Source: an uncultured Flavobacteriales bacterium (GTDB taxonomy: Bacteria > Bacteroidota > Bacteroidia > CAIKAF01). From it: a stretch of DNA of 64,000 nt. A program made the position numbers and the translations under genes. The notes under the pieces are model-generated. The model did not search any database. It saw only the letters and a program-made list of their open reading frames with translations, and was not told the origin of the DNA. The stretch covers positions 1 to 64,000 of the forward strand of contig CAIKAF010000026.1 of assembly GCA_903825395.1 (NCBI GenBank). Direction: 5' to 3'. Below are positions 34,469 through 43,514 of this stretch, piece after piece (the first letter of the stretch is position 1; each line of letters starts with the position of its first letter).

Positions 34469-35215
34469 TTATTTGAAGATTTTTTTCATCAGTGGAGTAG
34501 CAAAAACAAAATCACGGACCTCGGGTATTTGAGCCTCTACAATTGTATTTGAATCGCCGGTCCAAATCACTCTGCCTTGATAAATAAAGGCGATGTGGTC
34601 GCCAATTTCCAGCACTGAATTCATGTCGTGGGTGTTTACTACCGTCACCGTTTTGTATTCTTCTGTAATTTCTTGAATAAGGGCATCAATGACCAAAGAC
34701 GTTTTGGGGTCTAAGCCTGAATTTGGTTCGTCAAAAAACAGATACTTGGGATTTAGGGCAATGGCGCGCGCAATGGCCACCCTTTTTTTCATGCCTCCGC
34801 TGATTTCTGCCGGAAATTTGGCATGGGCCTGGGGTAAATTTACCCGATTCAAACAAAAGTTGACCCGGTCTTCCAATTCTGATTTGGACATTTTGGTGAA
34901 CATGCGCAGTGGGAAGGCAACATTTTCCTCTACGGTCATGGAATCAAAAAGGGCTCCTCCCTGAAATACCATGCCAATTTCCTTTCGAATGCTCATTTTC
35001 TCTTCTAAGGAAGCATGGGTGAATGGCCGCCCTGAGTACAGGATTTCTCCTTTGCTAGGAGTTTCTAGCCCAACTGCGCATTTCATTAACACCGTTTTCC
35101 CGCTGCCCGATTGACCTATGATTAAATTCGTTTTTCCACCCTCAAATGTGAGATTAATGTCGTTTAAAATTTCTTTGCTGCCAAAGGTTTTATACAGCCC
35201 TTTTATCTCAATCAT
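34469..35215 (-). CDS. mlaF: ABC ATPase MlaF-like (phospholipid transport)
   Basis: A 248-residue ATPase of the Mla/Mce lipid-transport family, which maintains outer-membrane lipid asymmetry. Walker A is GQSGSGKTVL, the signature EISGGMKKRVAIARAIA, Walker B YLFFDEPNSGLDP, and the H-loop NTHDM. The GGMKKR signature is typical of MlaF. ATG 35215 overlaps the mlaE stop (ATGA), preferred over the in-frame codon at 35248. An mlaD/mce gene, which usually follows, is missing; the next gene is the Omp28-like protein. Confidence 0.9.
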   Translation of the reverse strand: MIEIKGLYKTFGSKEILNDINLTFEGGKTNLIIGQSGSGKTVLMKCAVGLETPSKGEILYSGRPFTHASLEEKMSIRKEIGMVFQGGALFDSMTVEENVAFPLRMFTKMSKSELEDRVNFCLNRVNLPQAHAKFPAEISGGMKKRVAIARAIALNPKYLFFDEPNSGLDPKTSLVIDALIQEITEEYKTVTVVNTHDMNSVLEIGDHIAFIYQGRVIWTGDSNTIVEAQIPEVRDFVFATPLMKKIFK

Positions 35216-35952
35216 AGCAACAAAATTCGGGTCAGAATCAAATTCCAAAACAGAATGGCAATGCTGGAATTCACCACCGCTTTTGTGCTGTTTTCGCCCA
35301 CTTCACGGCTGCCGCCTTCTACGTAATAGCCACGATATGCACTAATTGAAGTGATGATAAAAGCAAATACAATGCTTTTTATTATTGAATATACCACATT
35401 GAAGGGCCTGAATTCGAACAGCAATCCGGTTAAATAGCTTGATGTATCCAGCATGCCCGTTACCATGCAAGCAAGGTAACCACCAAAAACCCCCAAAAAC
35501 ATACTCATTAGGGTAAGTACTGGATTGATGACCAACGAGGCCGTGATTTTAGGCAAGATTAAATATCCTGCCGAATTCACGCCCATAATTTCCAAGGCAT
35601 CAATTTGCTCAGTAACCCGCATGGTGCCAATTTCAGAGGCGATACTGGAACCCACCTTGCCCGCTAATATTAGGGCAACCACGGTAGAAGAAAACTCCAG
35701 AAAAACAGATTCCCGGGTAGCATACCCAATCGTTTCTCGAGGAATTAATGGGTTGTCAATGTTTGCCGCCATTTGAATGGCAATAACAGCCCCCATAAAT
35801 AAAGAAATGATGGCTATAATTCCAATCGATCCAACGCCCAAGGCATCCAATTCTCTGAAAAATTGCTCCCTAAAGAATTTGTTGCGCCCAGGCTGTTTGA
35901 AGGTGCGGAACACCAACAGGCAATACCTACCGAAATTTTCAAAAAAATTCAA
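35212..35952 (-). CDS. mlaE: ABC permease MlaE-like
   Basis: Permease partner of MlaF, an integral membrane protein of about 246 residues with five to six spans. Family segments: LGVGSIGIIAIISLFMGAVIAIQMA (N-terminal), AGKVGSSIASEIGTMRVTEQIDALEIMGVN (the hallmark central motif) and the C-terminal YYVEGGSREVGENSTKAVV. No ATG is available near the start; TTG 35967 lies inside a TACCTTTG promoter box (35971-35964), so TTG 35952 is preferred. Confidence 0.88.
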   Translation of the reverse strand: MNFFENFGRYCLLVFRTFKQPGRNKFFREQFFRELDALGVGSIGIIAIISLFMGAVIAIQMAANIDNPLIPRETIGYATRESVFLEFSSTVVALILAGKVGSSIASEIGTMRVTEQIDALEIMGVNSAGYLILPKITASLVINPVLTLMSMFLGVFGGYLACMVTGMLDTSSYLTGLLFEFRPFNVVYSIIKSIVFAFIITSISAYRGYYVEGGSREVGENSTKAVVNSSIAILFWNLILTRILLL

Positions 35953-36011
35953 AACGACTTTTTGCAAAGGTAATCAATGCGAATGCTCTTACCTAATGCC
36001 TGTTTTTCCTT

Positions 36012-36881
36012 TTAAACCGCAACCAAACTCGATTTACTAAACTGAGACGGAAGGGCACCATGGTACTCTGCAAACATTTTCGAAAATTTGCTGACGCTAT
36101 TGTAACCAATCCGATAAGCCACTTCAGATACATTATAGCGGTGGCTTTCAAGCAGCGATTTGGCCCGCTCCAACCTCAAGTTTAAATAATACCGGTACAC
36201 CGAGGCACCAGCTTCTTGCCGAAATGCAATTTTTAATTTGGAAACACTCACAGCCAACGACTGAGCCATGGTCTCCAGGCTTAAGGGCTGCCCCTCTATG
36301 TGCTGCTCCATAAGCCGTTTTGCTTGAGAAACCAACCATTGGTCTCGACCAACTTCAATTTTTCTCAATAAATCTTGAACCGTTTCCCATTCCCCAAGCA
36401 GCAACACAGCAAACCCATGCACATCCATCATTTTAGGCTCAGCCAACCTCTCCTCACTGATCAACTGCGCCTGGGTAATTAACATGGGTTTTGAGATTTG
36501 TGCATCGCAATACGGCAAGGTTCTCACTCCCATTTGGGCCTTCCCTTTCCAATGTTTCAATCTATGTAAGGCACTTGAAAACCATGAAGTGTGCCCTACT
36601 AAGCATAGGTGAATACCCGACGTTAAAAAATTAGATTTGCAGGCCTGAGAAATTCCTGCCGCTCCAGAACAGTACAGGGTTTGAAATCCTCCGGTCGTGT
36701 TTGATTTATAGCAAGATATCAGGAAGGTGTCGGAAGGCAATTTAACCTCGGTCTCACTACCTTCCATAATCTCCAAATGAACAAAAAACAGAGCGCTCTC
36801 CTCCAAAACTCGGAAGGCAACACAATCTAATCCATTTTTTTCAAATAGATTTTGGATTTTTTTTTCAAATCTTTGAGTCAT
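36012..36881 (-). CDS. AraC-family transcriptional regulator
   Basis: A 289-residue regulator. The C-terminal AraC/XylS domain has two helix-turn-helix units: SLETMAQSLAVSVSKLKIAFRQE and the second with NVSEVAYRIGYNSVSKFSKMFAEYHGALPSQF. The N-terminal 170 residues are an unrecognised ligand or interaction domain. It is divergent from the PseG-like gene (119-nt gap), so that gene is a candidate target. No operator repeats were identified. Confidence 0.88.
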   Translation of the reverse strand: MTQRFEKKIQNLFEKNGLDCVAFRVLEESALFFVHLEIMEGSETEVKLPSDTFLISCYKSNTTGGFQTLYCSGAAGISQACKSNFLTSGIHLCLVGHTSWFSSALHRLKHWKGKAQMGVRTLPYCDAQISKPMLITQAQLISEERLAEPKMMDVHGFAVLLLGEWETVQDLLRKIEVGRDQWLVSQAKRLMEQHIEGQPLSLETMAQSLAVSVSKLKIAFRQEAGASVYRYYLNLRLERAKSLLESHRYNVSEVAYRIGYNSVSKFSKMFAEYHGALPSQFSKSSLVAV

Positions 36882-37045
36882 GCTAGCAGTAAGTCATGAT
36901 ATTTTGGGCAGGGTAAAACTAAGTTGGCCAACAATGAATCGCGGTTTAATAATCACTCTGCCACCCAGAATGAATTCAAAACAGCCTGTTTTGTCTTTTT
37001 TTGGGAAATCAATTTCCAAAAAATGGAAAAAACCTCTTTTTTACG

Positions 37046-38035
37046 GTGGGACTGAACGATAATTTCAGTGCGTCCCGGTGTTGGATACGCACCGACGGAG
37101 ACCAACATATTGGCTTTGGACACCTTATTCGCTGTCAGGCCTTGCTGCAGCATATACCCGAAGCGGTATTCTTAATTGGTCAACATTCCCAACCCTATAT
37201 TCCCAACGGGATTCCTTATCATGTTGTGCCCTCGGCGTTTTCCACTCAAAGCGCTCAGGCTCTTGCGGAATGGGTACGCCCCGGAGATGTGCTGGTCCTG
37301 GACTCCTATGCCACAAACGATGCCTACGTTCATGCTTTGAGAGACATGGGCTGTATTACCATTCAAATTAATGACATCCCAGGGGAAGCCTTGGCTGTAG
37401 ACCTTGTAATCAATCATTGTCCCGGCATTACCGAGGCTGATTTTAGCCCTTGTTCGCATCGTTCTTATTGGTTGGGACTTGCTTATCGATTGCTGAGGAA
37501 GGAGTTCCAACAGTTGCCGCCGCCTCAACCCAAACCCGGCACTCCGCATCTGTTAATTTGTTTTGGAGGTACCGACGGAGGATCTATTCTTCAAAAATGC
37601 CTGGAGGCCACAACCCAGCTCAATCCGAACTGGACCGTAACCGCAGTAGTTGGAGATTTGGAGTTGGCGTCCCGCATCGCGCCTTCCCGCGTTGTGCTGC
37701 GCTCCAGATTGCAAGCCCCTGAAATGAGAGAACTGATGCTGAACAGCAGCCTTGCCTGGGTTCCTTCCAGTACCCTGGCCCTGGAATGCTTGATGAGCGG
37801 ATTGCCCATAGTGACCGGGTGTACTGCCCCCAATCAGTCGTACATATACAACGGGTTGGCGTCTTTTTCCTCGGTTCGCCGAATTGGAGACTGGAATGCG
37901 GTTTTTCCGGCAGATTTAATTTCAACCACCACCGATCTTCTTTCCCAGCCGCTTGAATTTCCGGAACTTCCCGAGCTTGCTCCCATTGCCCAGCAGCTTG
38001 CAGTGCTATGTGGTAAAAAAACCTTCAATCCATAA
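37046..38035 (+). CDS. pseG: PseG-like UDP-sugar hydrolase
   Basis: PseG removes UDP from UDP-2,4-diacetamido-trideoxy-altrose in pseudaminic acid synthesis. The protein resembles it in IRTDGDQHIGFGHLIRC (the His of GHLIRC matches the catalytic His) and the MurG-like C-terminal half (ICFGGTDGG, SSTLALECLMSGLPIV). Start codons are weak: GTG 37046 is chosen, with TTG 37001 possible. No other pse genes surround it, so it may serve another nonulosonate or be a stray member of a split pathway. A TGTGGTA-type mobile repeat follows. Confidence 0.75.
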   Translation: MGLNDNFSASRCWIRTDGDQHIGFGHLIRCQALLQHIPEAVFLIGQHSQPYIPNGIPYHVVPSAFSTQSAQALAEWVRPGDVLVLDSYATNDAYVHALRDMGCITIQINDIPGEALAVDLVINHCPGITEADFSPCSHRSYWLGLAYRLLRKEFQQLPPPQPKPGTPHLLICFGGTDGGSILQKCLEATTQLNPNWTVTAVVGDLELASRIAPSRVVLRSRLQAPEMRELMLNSSLAWVPSSTLALECLMSGLPIVTGCTAPNQSYIYNGLASFSSVRRIGDWNAVFPADLISTTTDLLSQPLEFPELPELAPIAQQLAVLCGKKTFNP

Positions 38036-38044
38036 CTGCCAAAA

Positions 38045-38236
38045 TTTTACCACAAAACCCGCAAAGGAAGCCGCAAAGGTTCACAAAGAAGCCTCGAACA
38101 CCTTCGCCACACCACACATCCTCTGTGCCCTTTGCGCCGGCATTGTGCTCTTTGTGGTAAAAATAAACCTGAATGCCTTGATTGTTTTTACCACAAGCCC
38201 TTAAAGGAAGCCGCAAAGGTTCGCAAAGGAGCCAAT
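38045..38236. repeat. Inverted-repeat element with TTTTACCACAAA ends, plus partial copy
   Basis: The element runs 38045-38162 with 12-bp terminal inverted repeats TTTTACCACAAA/TTTGTGGTAAAA and inner CAAAGG-rich arms (left: CGCAAAGGAAGCCGCAAAGG; right: CTGTGCCCTTTGCGCC). A second left half begins at 38185 (TTTTTACCACAA) and repeats the left arm to 38236 without a matching right half. It has no coding capacity and resembles a MITE. Confidence 0.7.
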
Positions 38237-38274
38237 GCCAATTGTTGAGGTTCAATGCCGCATTGGTCTTGGTT

Positions 38275-38417
38275 GCGGCAGGGATTGAACGGATTGCCCG
38301 CAAGGTTGCCGACGGCTGGCGCCGCGCGGCGAGGAGGCGACGTCAGGAGCCACCACAGCCCGCATGGCGCCCCGTTCGGCAACCGCGGACAAGCAGTGAA
38401 AGCCCGGCAGCCGCCCC
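38275..38417 (+). repeat. 145-bp structured repeat, copy 5
   Basis: Starts GCGGCAGGGATTGAACG and ends CGGCAGCCGCCCC. Paired arms: ATTGCCCGC/GCGGACAAG and TTGCCGACGGCTGGCGCC against GGCGCCCCGTTCGGCAA. It lies in the convergent gap between the PseG-like gene and the TonB receptor, next to the MITE-like element. Confidence 0.85.
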
Positions 38418-38441
38418 CTTTTCCTCAATCTCCTTCAGCCC

Positions 38442-40886
38442 CTAAAAGCTTCCGTTCAATGAAATCATAAAGTTGCGGCCGGCGGCGCTGATGCCGCTGC
38501 TGAATACACGGTAGCGCAAATCTAGGATGTTGTTGAGCTGCAGGCGCAGCTGTATGCCCTGCCGCAATTTCCAATTCAAATGACTGTTGAGCGTCCACCA
38601 ACCGGGCATGCCCCAAGGGGTAGCATACCTTAAATTGTCTTCTCCTTGCAAACCATACTCCTCCAACCGCTTCCAATCGCTAAAATCTGCGCGCAGCCCC
38701 AGCTCAATGCTCTTTTTCCTCCATTCCAGTCCAAGCTGACCGTGCAAGGGCGGAATGTGATCAACCGGCTGCCAACCTTGGTTTACAACTTGCCTACCAT
38801 AGGTGTAGGTCAATTGCCCAAAGGCATGAAGCCGCGGACTCAACTGCCCACGATACCTCAATTGTGCTCCAAAAATCCAGGCCGATGTCGCATTCTGAAG
38901 GGTGTTGACGGCGCTCATGAATCCTTGATATGGAATGCTGTCTTGCCCCATGAATTGGCCGGACTGAACCGACAAAAGGCCGGGCGCATGCGACACATAA
39001 CCCAACACCGCAGCATGCTGTCCGCGCATCTGAATGCGGTGCTCGGCCTCTATTCCCAATAGGTATTCCGGCCTTAGGTTGGGATTGGGAAGAATGACAG
39101 AGCCCGGTTGAGAATCAAATACCTTGGCGATGTCGTCCACATTCGGAGCCCTGAAACTCGAGCTTGCCGAGCTGCGGAAGGTGTGGCCCTTTTTTTCAAA
39201 AATATAGGTCAGACTTCCGTTGGCCGAGGGCAAAAGGTAGTTGATTTCCTGAAATGGGAAACTGAAAAACAAGGTGTCGGAAAAGTTGGCCTGCAGGCTG
39301 TTGATTTGAATGCGGCCGCCCAATTGCAACGTTGAAGCGCCTTTTGAAAACAGCAAGGCTTCGGCCCAAATGCCCGACTGAATCATGTGGCTGCCGGCAG
39401 AAGGATACCGGGTTTCTGAAGCCTTCTGCAAAGAATCATCCACATGCAGAGCCCATGCCTTTGAGTTCACCCAATGGAACTGTGCATCAAAGCCAAAGCG
39501 CAGCCAGGCCGACATTCCCGTGGCCGTTTTACGCTGTGGATAAGCAGAGCCTCTGCGACCCCGTTCGGTCAGGCTGCCCTGCCAGCTGTAGCCCAACACC
39601 TGAATGTGGTCGTGTTGGGATTGTTCCCATGGGTTTTGAAAACGACGAACAATGCGACTTTCTTTGAATTGTTGATAGGAAAGGGCCTGACTCCAGTGCA
39701 GCCGATCGGATTGGACGGTTTCGGAATGGAAAGACAGCAAAAGCTGTTCCTCTGGCCCATAATCCCAGCGGGCAAACAGGGGGAATCCCGAGGCGCTGCT
39801 GTCCGTTAGCCGATCGTAGCGCGGCACCAGTCGGGTAGTGGCATATTGTAGATTCAGGTAGTGGCGCATTTTTTTACCCTGCCAACCTAGTTTTTGCATG
39901 GCATTCAATTGCCCATACCGGCTGTTGGTTTGAATGTTGGGGTCGTTCAGTTGAAACAAGGTGTCTTTGCCCTGAATTCGACGTACGGTAAAGCGCGCAT
40001 CCCAGCGGCCCGGATCACGCGGATCGGTAAGGGCACCTTGGCGCAAGTCGCCAAAGTCACTGATGGTGAACGAGCTTAATCCGGCCCAGTTCCCTTTGCT
40101 GTAGCTGGCATCGGCATGCAGGGTGCGCTCCACAGCAGCCGAACTGAATCGAGAATGAACATGGCCACTGATCTGCCCTTCCTTATTAAACACCAAGGGC
40201 AGGGTATTCATGTGTATAAGGCCGCCCAAGGCATCGCTCCCGAAAGCCACAGTTCCACTGCCATATACCAAGTCAATGGATTCCATCGCTAAGGCATCGT
40301 TGCGGATAATTTGCTGCAAATGCCCCGAACGGAAGGCGGCATGGTTCAGGCGAATTCCATCCACCACCAGCAAAATGCGACTGGCTTCAAATCCGCGGAG
40401 TATAGGGCTGCCGCCTCCCAGCTGACTTCGCTGAACAAATACACCGGCGCGTTCAAGCAGTTCGGCCGTGGTGGGGGCCTGGGCATCTTCTATAGCCGCA
40501 CGGTCTAGCCGCAATACCTCTCTATCGGCCGAAAATTCCGGCAGCCTTAAGCCAATCACCGCATGGTCTTTTAGGTGGATTCCCAGCCGCTTGAGCACAA
40601 AAATGCTATCGCCCATTTCCAGATTGGTCCAGGGAATCATCAAATCCTCAAATCCAAGCGCCCGCACCAAAATGGTTTTTTCCGGTTCCAGGCTGCCCAC
40701 CTGAACAAAAGATTCAGTAAGAGCCAGTTTAAATTCCAGCTCTTGTGCTGAATTATACTGCAAGATGCGCAATCCATGGGGCAGAGCTTCGGCAGGAAGA
40801 ATGCTGATTTTTTGTGGCAGTTGAGCCACACTGAAGAGCGATAAAAGCCAAAACCATCCTGCAGTCAGGATTCCTAAGCGGTGCAT
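38442..40886 (-). CDS. TonB-dependent outer membrane receptor
   Basis: An 814-residue receptor with a signal peptide (about 1-19, SLFSVAQ). The plug domain has TAELLERAGVFVQRSQLGGGSPILRGFEASRILLVVDG-type sequence (about residues 140-190) and VYGSGTVAFGSDALGG. A 22-strand barrel follows, ending in Phe (MISLNGSF). Its substrate (siderophore, haem, cobalamin) is not evident; no transport genes are adjacent. The start ATG 40886 lies 4 nt after a TATATTTG box; the longer frame to 40964 is not used. Confidence 0.9.
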   Translation of the reverse strand: MHRLGILTAGWFWLLSLFSVAQLPQKISILPAEALPHGLRILQYNSAQELEFKLALTESFVQVGSLEPEKTILVRALGFEDLMIPWTNLEMGDSIFVLKRLGIHLKDHAVIGLRLPEFSADREVLRLDRAAIEDAQAPTTAELLERAGVFVQRSQLGGGSPILRGFEASRILLVVDGIRLNHAAFRSGHLQQIIRNDALAMESIDLVYGSGTVAFGSDALGGLIHMNTLPLVFNKEGQISGHVHSRFSSAAVERTLHADASYSKGNWAGLSSFTISDFGDLRQGALTDPRDPGRWDARFTVRRIQGKDTLFQLNDPNIQTNSRYGQLNAMQKLGWQGKKMRHYLNLQYATTRLVPRYDRLTDSSASGFPLFARWDYGPEEQLLLSFHSETVQSDRLHWSQALSYQQFKESRIVRRFQNPWEQSQHDHIQVLGYSWQGSLTERGRRGSAYPQRKTATGMSAWLRFGFDAQFHWVNSKAWALHVDDSLQKASETRYPSAGSHMIQSGIWAEALLFSKGASTLQLGGRIQINSLQANFSDTLFFSFPFQEINYLLPSANGSLTYIFEKKGHTFRSSASSSFRAPNVDDIAKVFDSQPGSVILPNPNLRPEYLLGIEAEHRIQMRGQHAAVLGYVSHAPGLLSVQSGQFMGQDSIPYQGFMSAVNTLQNATSAWIFGAQLRYRGQLSPRLHAFGQLTYTYGRQVVNQGWQPVDHIPPLHGQLGLEWRKKSIELGLRADFSDWKRLEEYGLQGEDNLRYATPWGMPGWWTLNSHLNWKLRQGIQLRLQLNNILDLRYRVFSSGISAAGRNFMISLNGSF

Positions 40887-40890
40887 ACCA

Positions 40891-40898
40891 CAAATATA
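40891..40898 (-). promoter_or_regulatory. Promoter -7 box (TATATTTG) 4 nt before the TonB receptor start
   Basis: Minus-strand TAnnTTTG match separated from ATG 40886 by exactly 4 nt, predicting a leaderless transcript. Confidence 0.5.
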
Positions 40899-40933
40899 GC
40901 AGGGAATTCCTACCTTCGGACAAATTTGAAACC

Positions 40934-41452
40934 ATGATTTTGTCGGGCAATGAGATTCTGGCACGGCAGGGCAAAGACATTGTAATTGAGCCTTTTGACC
41001 CTTCGCGCATCAATCCAAATTCGTACAACCTTTCCTTGCATCAGGATTTGTTGGTGTACGATCGTGCGGAGTTAGACATGAAGCGTGAAAACACGGCGAG
41101 TCCGCTGCAAATTCCCGAAGAGGGGCTGTTGCTGGAAACAGGCAAGCTGTATTTGGGGCGCACGGTAGAATACACCGAGACCCAAGGCCTTGTTCCCATG
41201 TTGGAAGGGCGCAGCAGCATTGGCCGTCTGGGTTTGTTTGTACACATCACGGCCGGCTTTGGTGACGTGGGTTTCAAAGGGTTTTGGACCTTAGAAATGT
41301 TTTGCGTTCAGCCCATTCGCATCTATGCGGGCGTGCAAATCTGCCAAATTTTCTACCACAGCATCGAGGGCAGTTACAGCACCTATTCCAGCGGAAAATA
41401 TCAGAACAACAAAGGGGTTCAGCCCAGTTTGTTGTTCAAAGATTTCAGTTGA
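40934..41452 (+). CDS. dcd: dCTP deaminase
   Basis: Deaminates dCTP to dUTP (or to dUMP in bifunctional forms) for thymidylate synthesis. The 172-residue protein has PSRINPNSYNLSLHQ near the start and the catalytic region EGRSSIGRLGLFVHITAGFGDVGFKG. The C-terminal IFYHSIEGSYSTYSSGKYQNNKG is the nucleotide-gripping tail. Whether it is bifunctional cannot be judged. It is divergent from the TonB receptor and followed at once by repeat copy 6. Confidence 0.93.
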   Translation: MILSGNEILARQGKDIVIEPFDPSRINPNSYNLSLHQDLLVYDRAELDMKRENTASPLQIPEEGLLLETGKLYLGRTVEYTETQGLVPMLEGRSSIGRLGLFVHITAGFGDVGFKGFWTLEMFCVQPIRIYAGVQICQIFYHSIEGSYSTYSSGKYQNNKGVQPSLLFKDFS

Positions 41453-41459
41453 TTTTTTA

Positions 41460-41602
41460 GGGCGGCTGCGGGCTTTCAGCGCTTGTCCGCGGTTGCCGAA
41501 AGGCTGCCCCAGCGGGCTTGCGGTGGCTCCTAAAGTCGCCTCCGCGCCGCGCGGGGCAGGCTTCGGCACCCTTTCGGGCAAGCTGCTTCAATCCCTGCCG
41601 CA
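41460..41602 (-). repeat. 145-bp structured repeat, copy 6
   Basis: On the minus strand it starts GCGGCAGGGATTGAAGCA. Paired arms: AGCTTGCCCGA/GCGGACAAGC and TGCCGAAGCCTGCCCC against GGGGCAGCCTTTCGGCA. The apical hairpin is standard. It fills the convergent gap between dcd (stop at 41452) and the UpxY gene (stop at 41616). Confidence 0.85.
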
Positions 41603-41615
41603 GGCCCCCTCACAC

Positions 41616-42113
41616 CTATTGGGCCTCGGCCCGAAGCAATTCCTTCTTTACTTTCACGCGTATGCGGTGGTTGATCGATTCGACCTCAATGAAAAAATAA
41701 TCCTGACCGGCCTCGGCCAGCCAGTTTCCAAACATGCCTTTTAGCGGCCCGCCCATAACTTCCACCCGGGTACCCGGACTGAAATCCCCTTGAACCACCT
41801 CGACCGTTAAGCCCGTGGCCAAAAACCGTTCGATCGATTCAATGTCGCGTTCGCTGATGCTGGCAAAGGCCCCTGCCAATTTCACAGGAGCCACAATGCC
41901 CGGATATCCGGCTACGGTGAACAATTGATGCGCTTGGCAATACACGAATAAATAGCCATTGAACAGCGGGAATTCCACCCATTTTTTTCGGTCGCTCCAC
42001 TGCCTAAGTTCTTTGGCAATGGGTAAAAAAACCCGAAATCCATCCATTTCAAGCCTTAATTTGGCTTTCTTTTCAGATCTAGACCGGCAATAAAATACGT
42101 AACACTGTTCCAC
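41616..42113 (-). CDS. UpxY-family transcription antiterminator (NusG paralogue)
   Basis: A 165-residue NusG-like protein. The NGN domain begins CYVFYCRSRSEKKAKLRLEMDGFRVFLP and contains FPLFNGYLFVYC; a KOW-type segment at the C-terminus has GTRVEVMGGPLKGMFGNW. UpxY proteins normally lead capsule or exopolysaccharide operons and prevent early termination. Here the gene stands apart: downstream lie only a repeat and the convergent dcd, and upstream is a beta-barrel gene. Confidence 0.85.
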   Translation of the reverse strand: MEQCYVFYCRSRSEKKAKLRLEMDGFRVFLPIAKELRQWSDRKKWVEFPLFNGYLFVYCQAHQLFTVAGYPGIVAPVKLAGAFASISERDIESIERFLATGLTVEVVQGDFSPGTRVEVMGGPLKGMFGNWLAEAGQDYFFIEVESINHRIRVKVKKELLRAEAQ

Positions 42114-42141
42114 CCCCGTTGCCTATTTAAAGGAATCCCTA

Positions 42142-42900
42142 TTAAAAGGGCAGAAAGCTGATTCCGGCTTGAATTGGAATCACGTTGTCTGCACCTCGAC
42201 CCGACTCGAAAAAGGGCTGCAATCCATACTGAAAGTTTAAGGCAAAACGGCCGTAGCCAATCCGCCCATACACCGAATACCGAAGGCGGTTAATGCCAAA
42301 CAGGTCGTCTGTTTTCATGCCGATGTACGGCCCGTCCAAATGCGGCTGATTTCCTGCAGCGTCGTACAGATAATTGGGGCCCACATACTTTTCTTTGGAA
42401 TGCACCAAATACCCCAATTTAAAACCTGCCGTAATTTTAAAGGTGTTCCGTTTCTTCGGATTCAACCGAAAACGTACCTCCAATGGCAACTCCAAGATGG
42501 TGGTGCCCAATTTGTATCTGTCCCACTCTCGGGCTTCATTGTTGGGATTAATGACCTTTGAAATGGACTGCCATTCTACATTTACATTTCCGGAATCAGA
42601 CCTCAAGAAGGCATCGGTAAAAATATTTTCTGTGCTCAAACCAAGGCCAAAACCTAGAGAAATAGGACTTTTTCCTAAGGGCTGATCAAACATGACGGCC
42701 ACTTCAAATCCGCGTGAAAACGGACTCACATTTACTTCCGATCCGGCATTGAGCCAGGAATTCCAGTTGAAATTAAGAATAAGGTAATCTTGCTTTACAA
42801 TCCTTGATTTCTTTTGGGTGGTATCGGCTTTGGGGAGTTGAATTCCTTGGGCTGACATTCCGGTGCAGAGCAGTAAAAAGCCTAAAATCAGTTTTTTCAT
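42142..42900 (-). CDS. Outer membrane beta-barrel protein (PorT-like)
   Basis: A 252-residue exported protein with signal peptide MKKLILGFLLLCTGMSAQG. The remainder alternates like a small beta-barrel with aromatic-rich strands (LILNFNWNSWL, LEVRFRLNPKKRNTFKITAGFKLGYLV, RIGYGRFALNFQYGLQPFF). It resembles outer-membrane beta-barrel/PorT-family proteins of Bacteroidetes; it is probably not the T9SS component PorT itself. The start ATG 42900 is preferred over 42969. Confidence 0.7.
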   Translation of the reverse strand: MKKLILGFLLLCTGMSAQGIQLPKADTTQKKSRIVKQDYLILNFNWNSWLNAGSEVNVSPFSRGFEVAVMFDQPLGKSPISLGFGLGLSTENIFTDAFLRSDSGNVNVEWQSISKVINPNNEAREWDRYKLGTTILELPLEVRFRLNPKKRNTFKITAGFKLGYLVHSKEKYVGPNYLYDAAGNQPHLDGPYIGMKTDDLFGINRLRYSVYGRIGYGRFALNFQYGLQPFFESGRGADNVIPIQAGISFLPF

Positions 42901-42934
42901 GGCCAAAGTTTTCGGGTGGTTGTTCAACATGAAA

Positions 42935-43468
42935 TTATTCCATGCCTTGAGGCTTGGCGTTGGGGTCAATGCCCAACTTCATTTTGACGAATTTACTAAT
43001 GTCGCCGCTTTCTTCGGCATACAACAATGCGTTTTTCGATGTGTCAAACACATACTGAATGTTTTTTTCTTTGGCCACCACCTTAATGGCGCTATCGGCT
43101 TTCATCAGTAGCGGCTCCAACAAAAGTTGTTGTTTTTCGCCCAAGTCTTGTTGAAAGGCCTCTTGCGAGCGTTGAATTTTTTGTTGTTCCTGCATCAATT
43201 CGTCTTCTTTCAATTGACGGATGGTTTCAGACCATTTGCTGGCATTGGCTTTATAGTCGGCCTCCAATTTTCGGTAGCCTTCGGTCATTTTTTTAAATTC
43301 CTCATCCAGTTCGGCCGAATAATCCGTTAATTTTTTTTGAACATCCTTCATTTCAGGCATCACATAAATGATTTCCATCGAATTTAAGTAGCCAAAGCTG
43401 GTTTGAGCCTGAACAGCAAGAGGGCCTAAAAGACAGCCCAATAAAACAAAATGTAAACGCATATGCAT
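42935..43468 (-). CDS. OmpH/Skp-family periplasmic chaperone
   Basis: A 177-residue protein: signal peptide (LGPLAVQAQ), TSFGYLNSMEIIYVMPEM, then a long charged coiled-coil helix pair (about 45-135) and the Skp-like end KNIQYVFDTSKNALLYAEESGDIS. Skp-type chaperones carry unfolded outer-membrane proteins across the periplasm, consistent with the barrel gene downstream. Two ATGs (43468, 43462) are possible starts. A TACCTTTG box lies 32 nt upstream. Confidence 0.88.
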   Translation of the reverse strand: MHMRLHFVLLGCLLGPLAVQAQTSFGYLNSMEIIYVMPEMKDVQKKLTDYSAELDEEFKKMTEGYRKLEADYKANASKWSETIRQLKEDELMQEQQKIQRSQEAFQQDLGEKQQLLLEPLLMKADSAIKVVAKEKNIQYVFDTSKNALLYAEESGDISKFVKMKLGIDPNAKPQGME

Positions 43469-43500
43469 TGGATTTTCTGGTAGATGTACAATTATAGGGC

Positions 43501-43508
43501 CAAAGGTA
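43501..43508 (-). promoter_or_regulatory. Promoter -7 box (TACCTTTG) for the OmpH gene
   Basis: An exact TAnnTTTG match on the minus strand, 32 nt before ATG 43468. Confidence 0.5.
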
Positions 43509-43514
43509 CAATTT

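Noticed and set aside
37001..38035. EarP (EF-P arginine rhamnosyltransferase) as partner of Arg32 EF-P
   Set aside because: The gene has a MurG-like C-terminal half but its N-terminus (IRTDGDQHIGFGHLIRC) is that of PseG, and it is not near efp.
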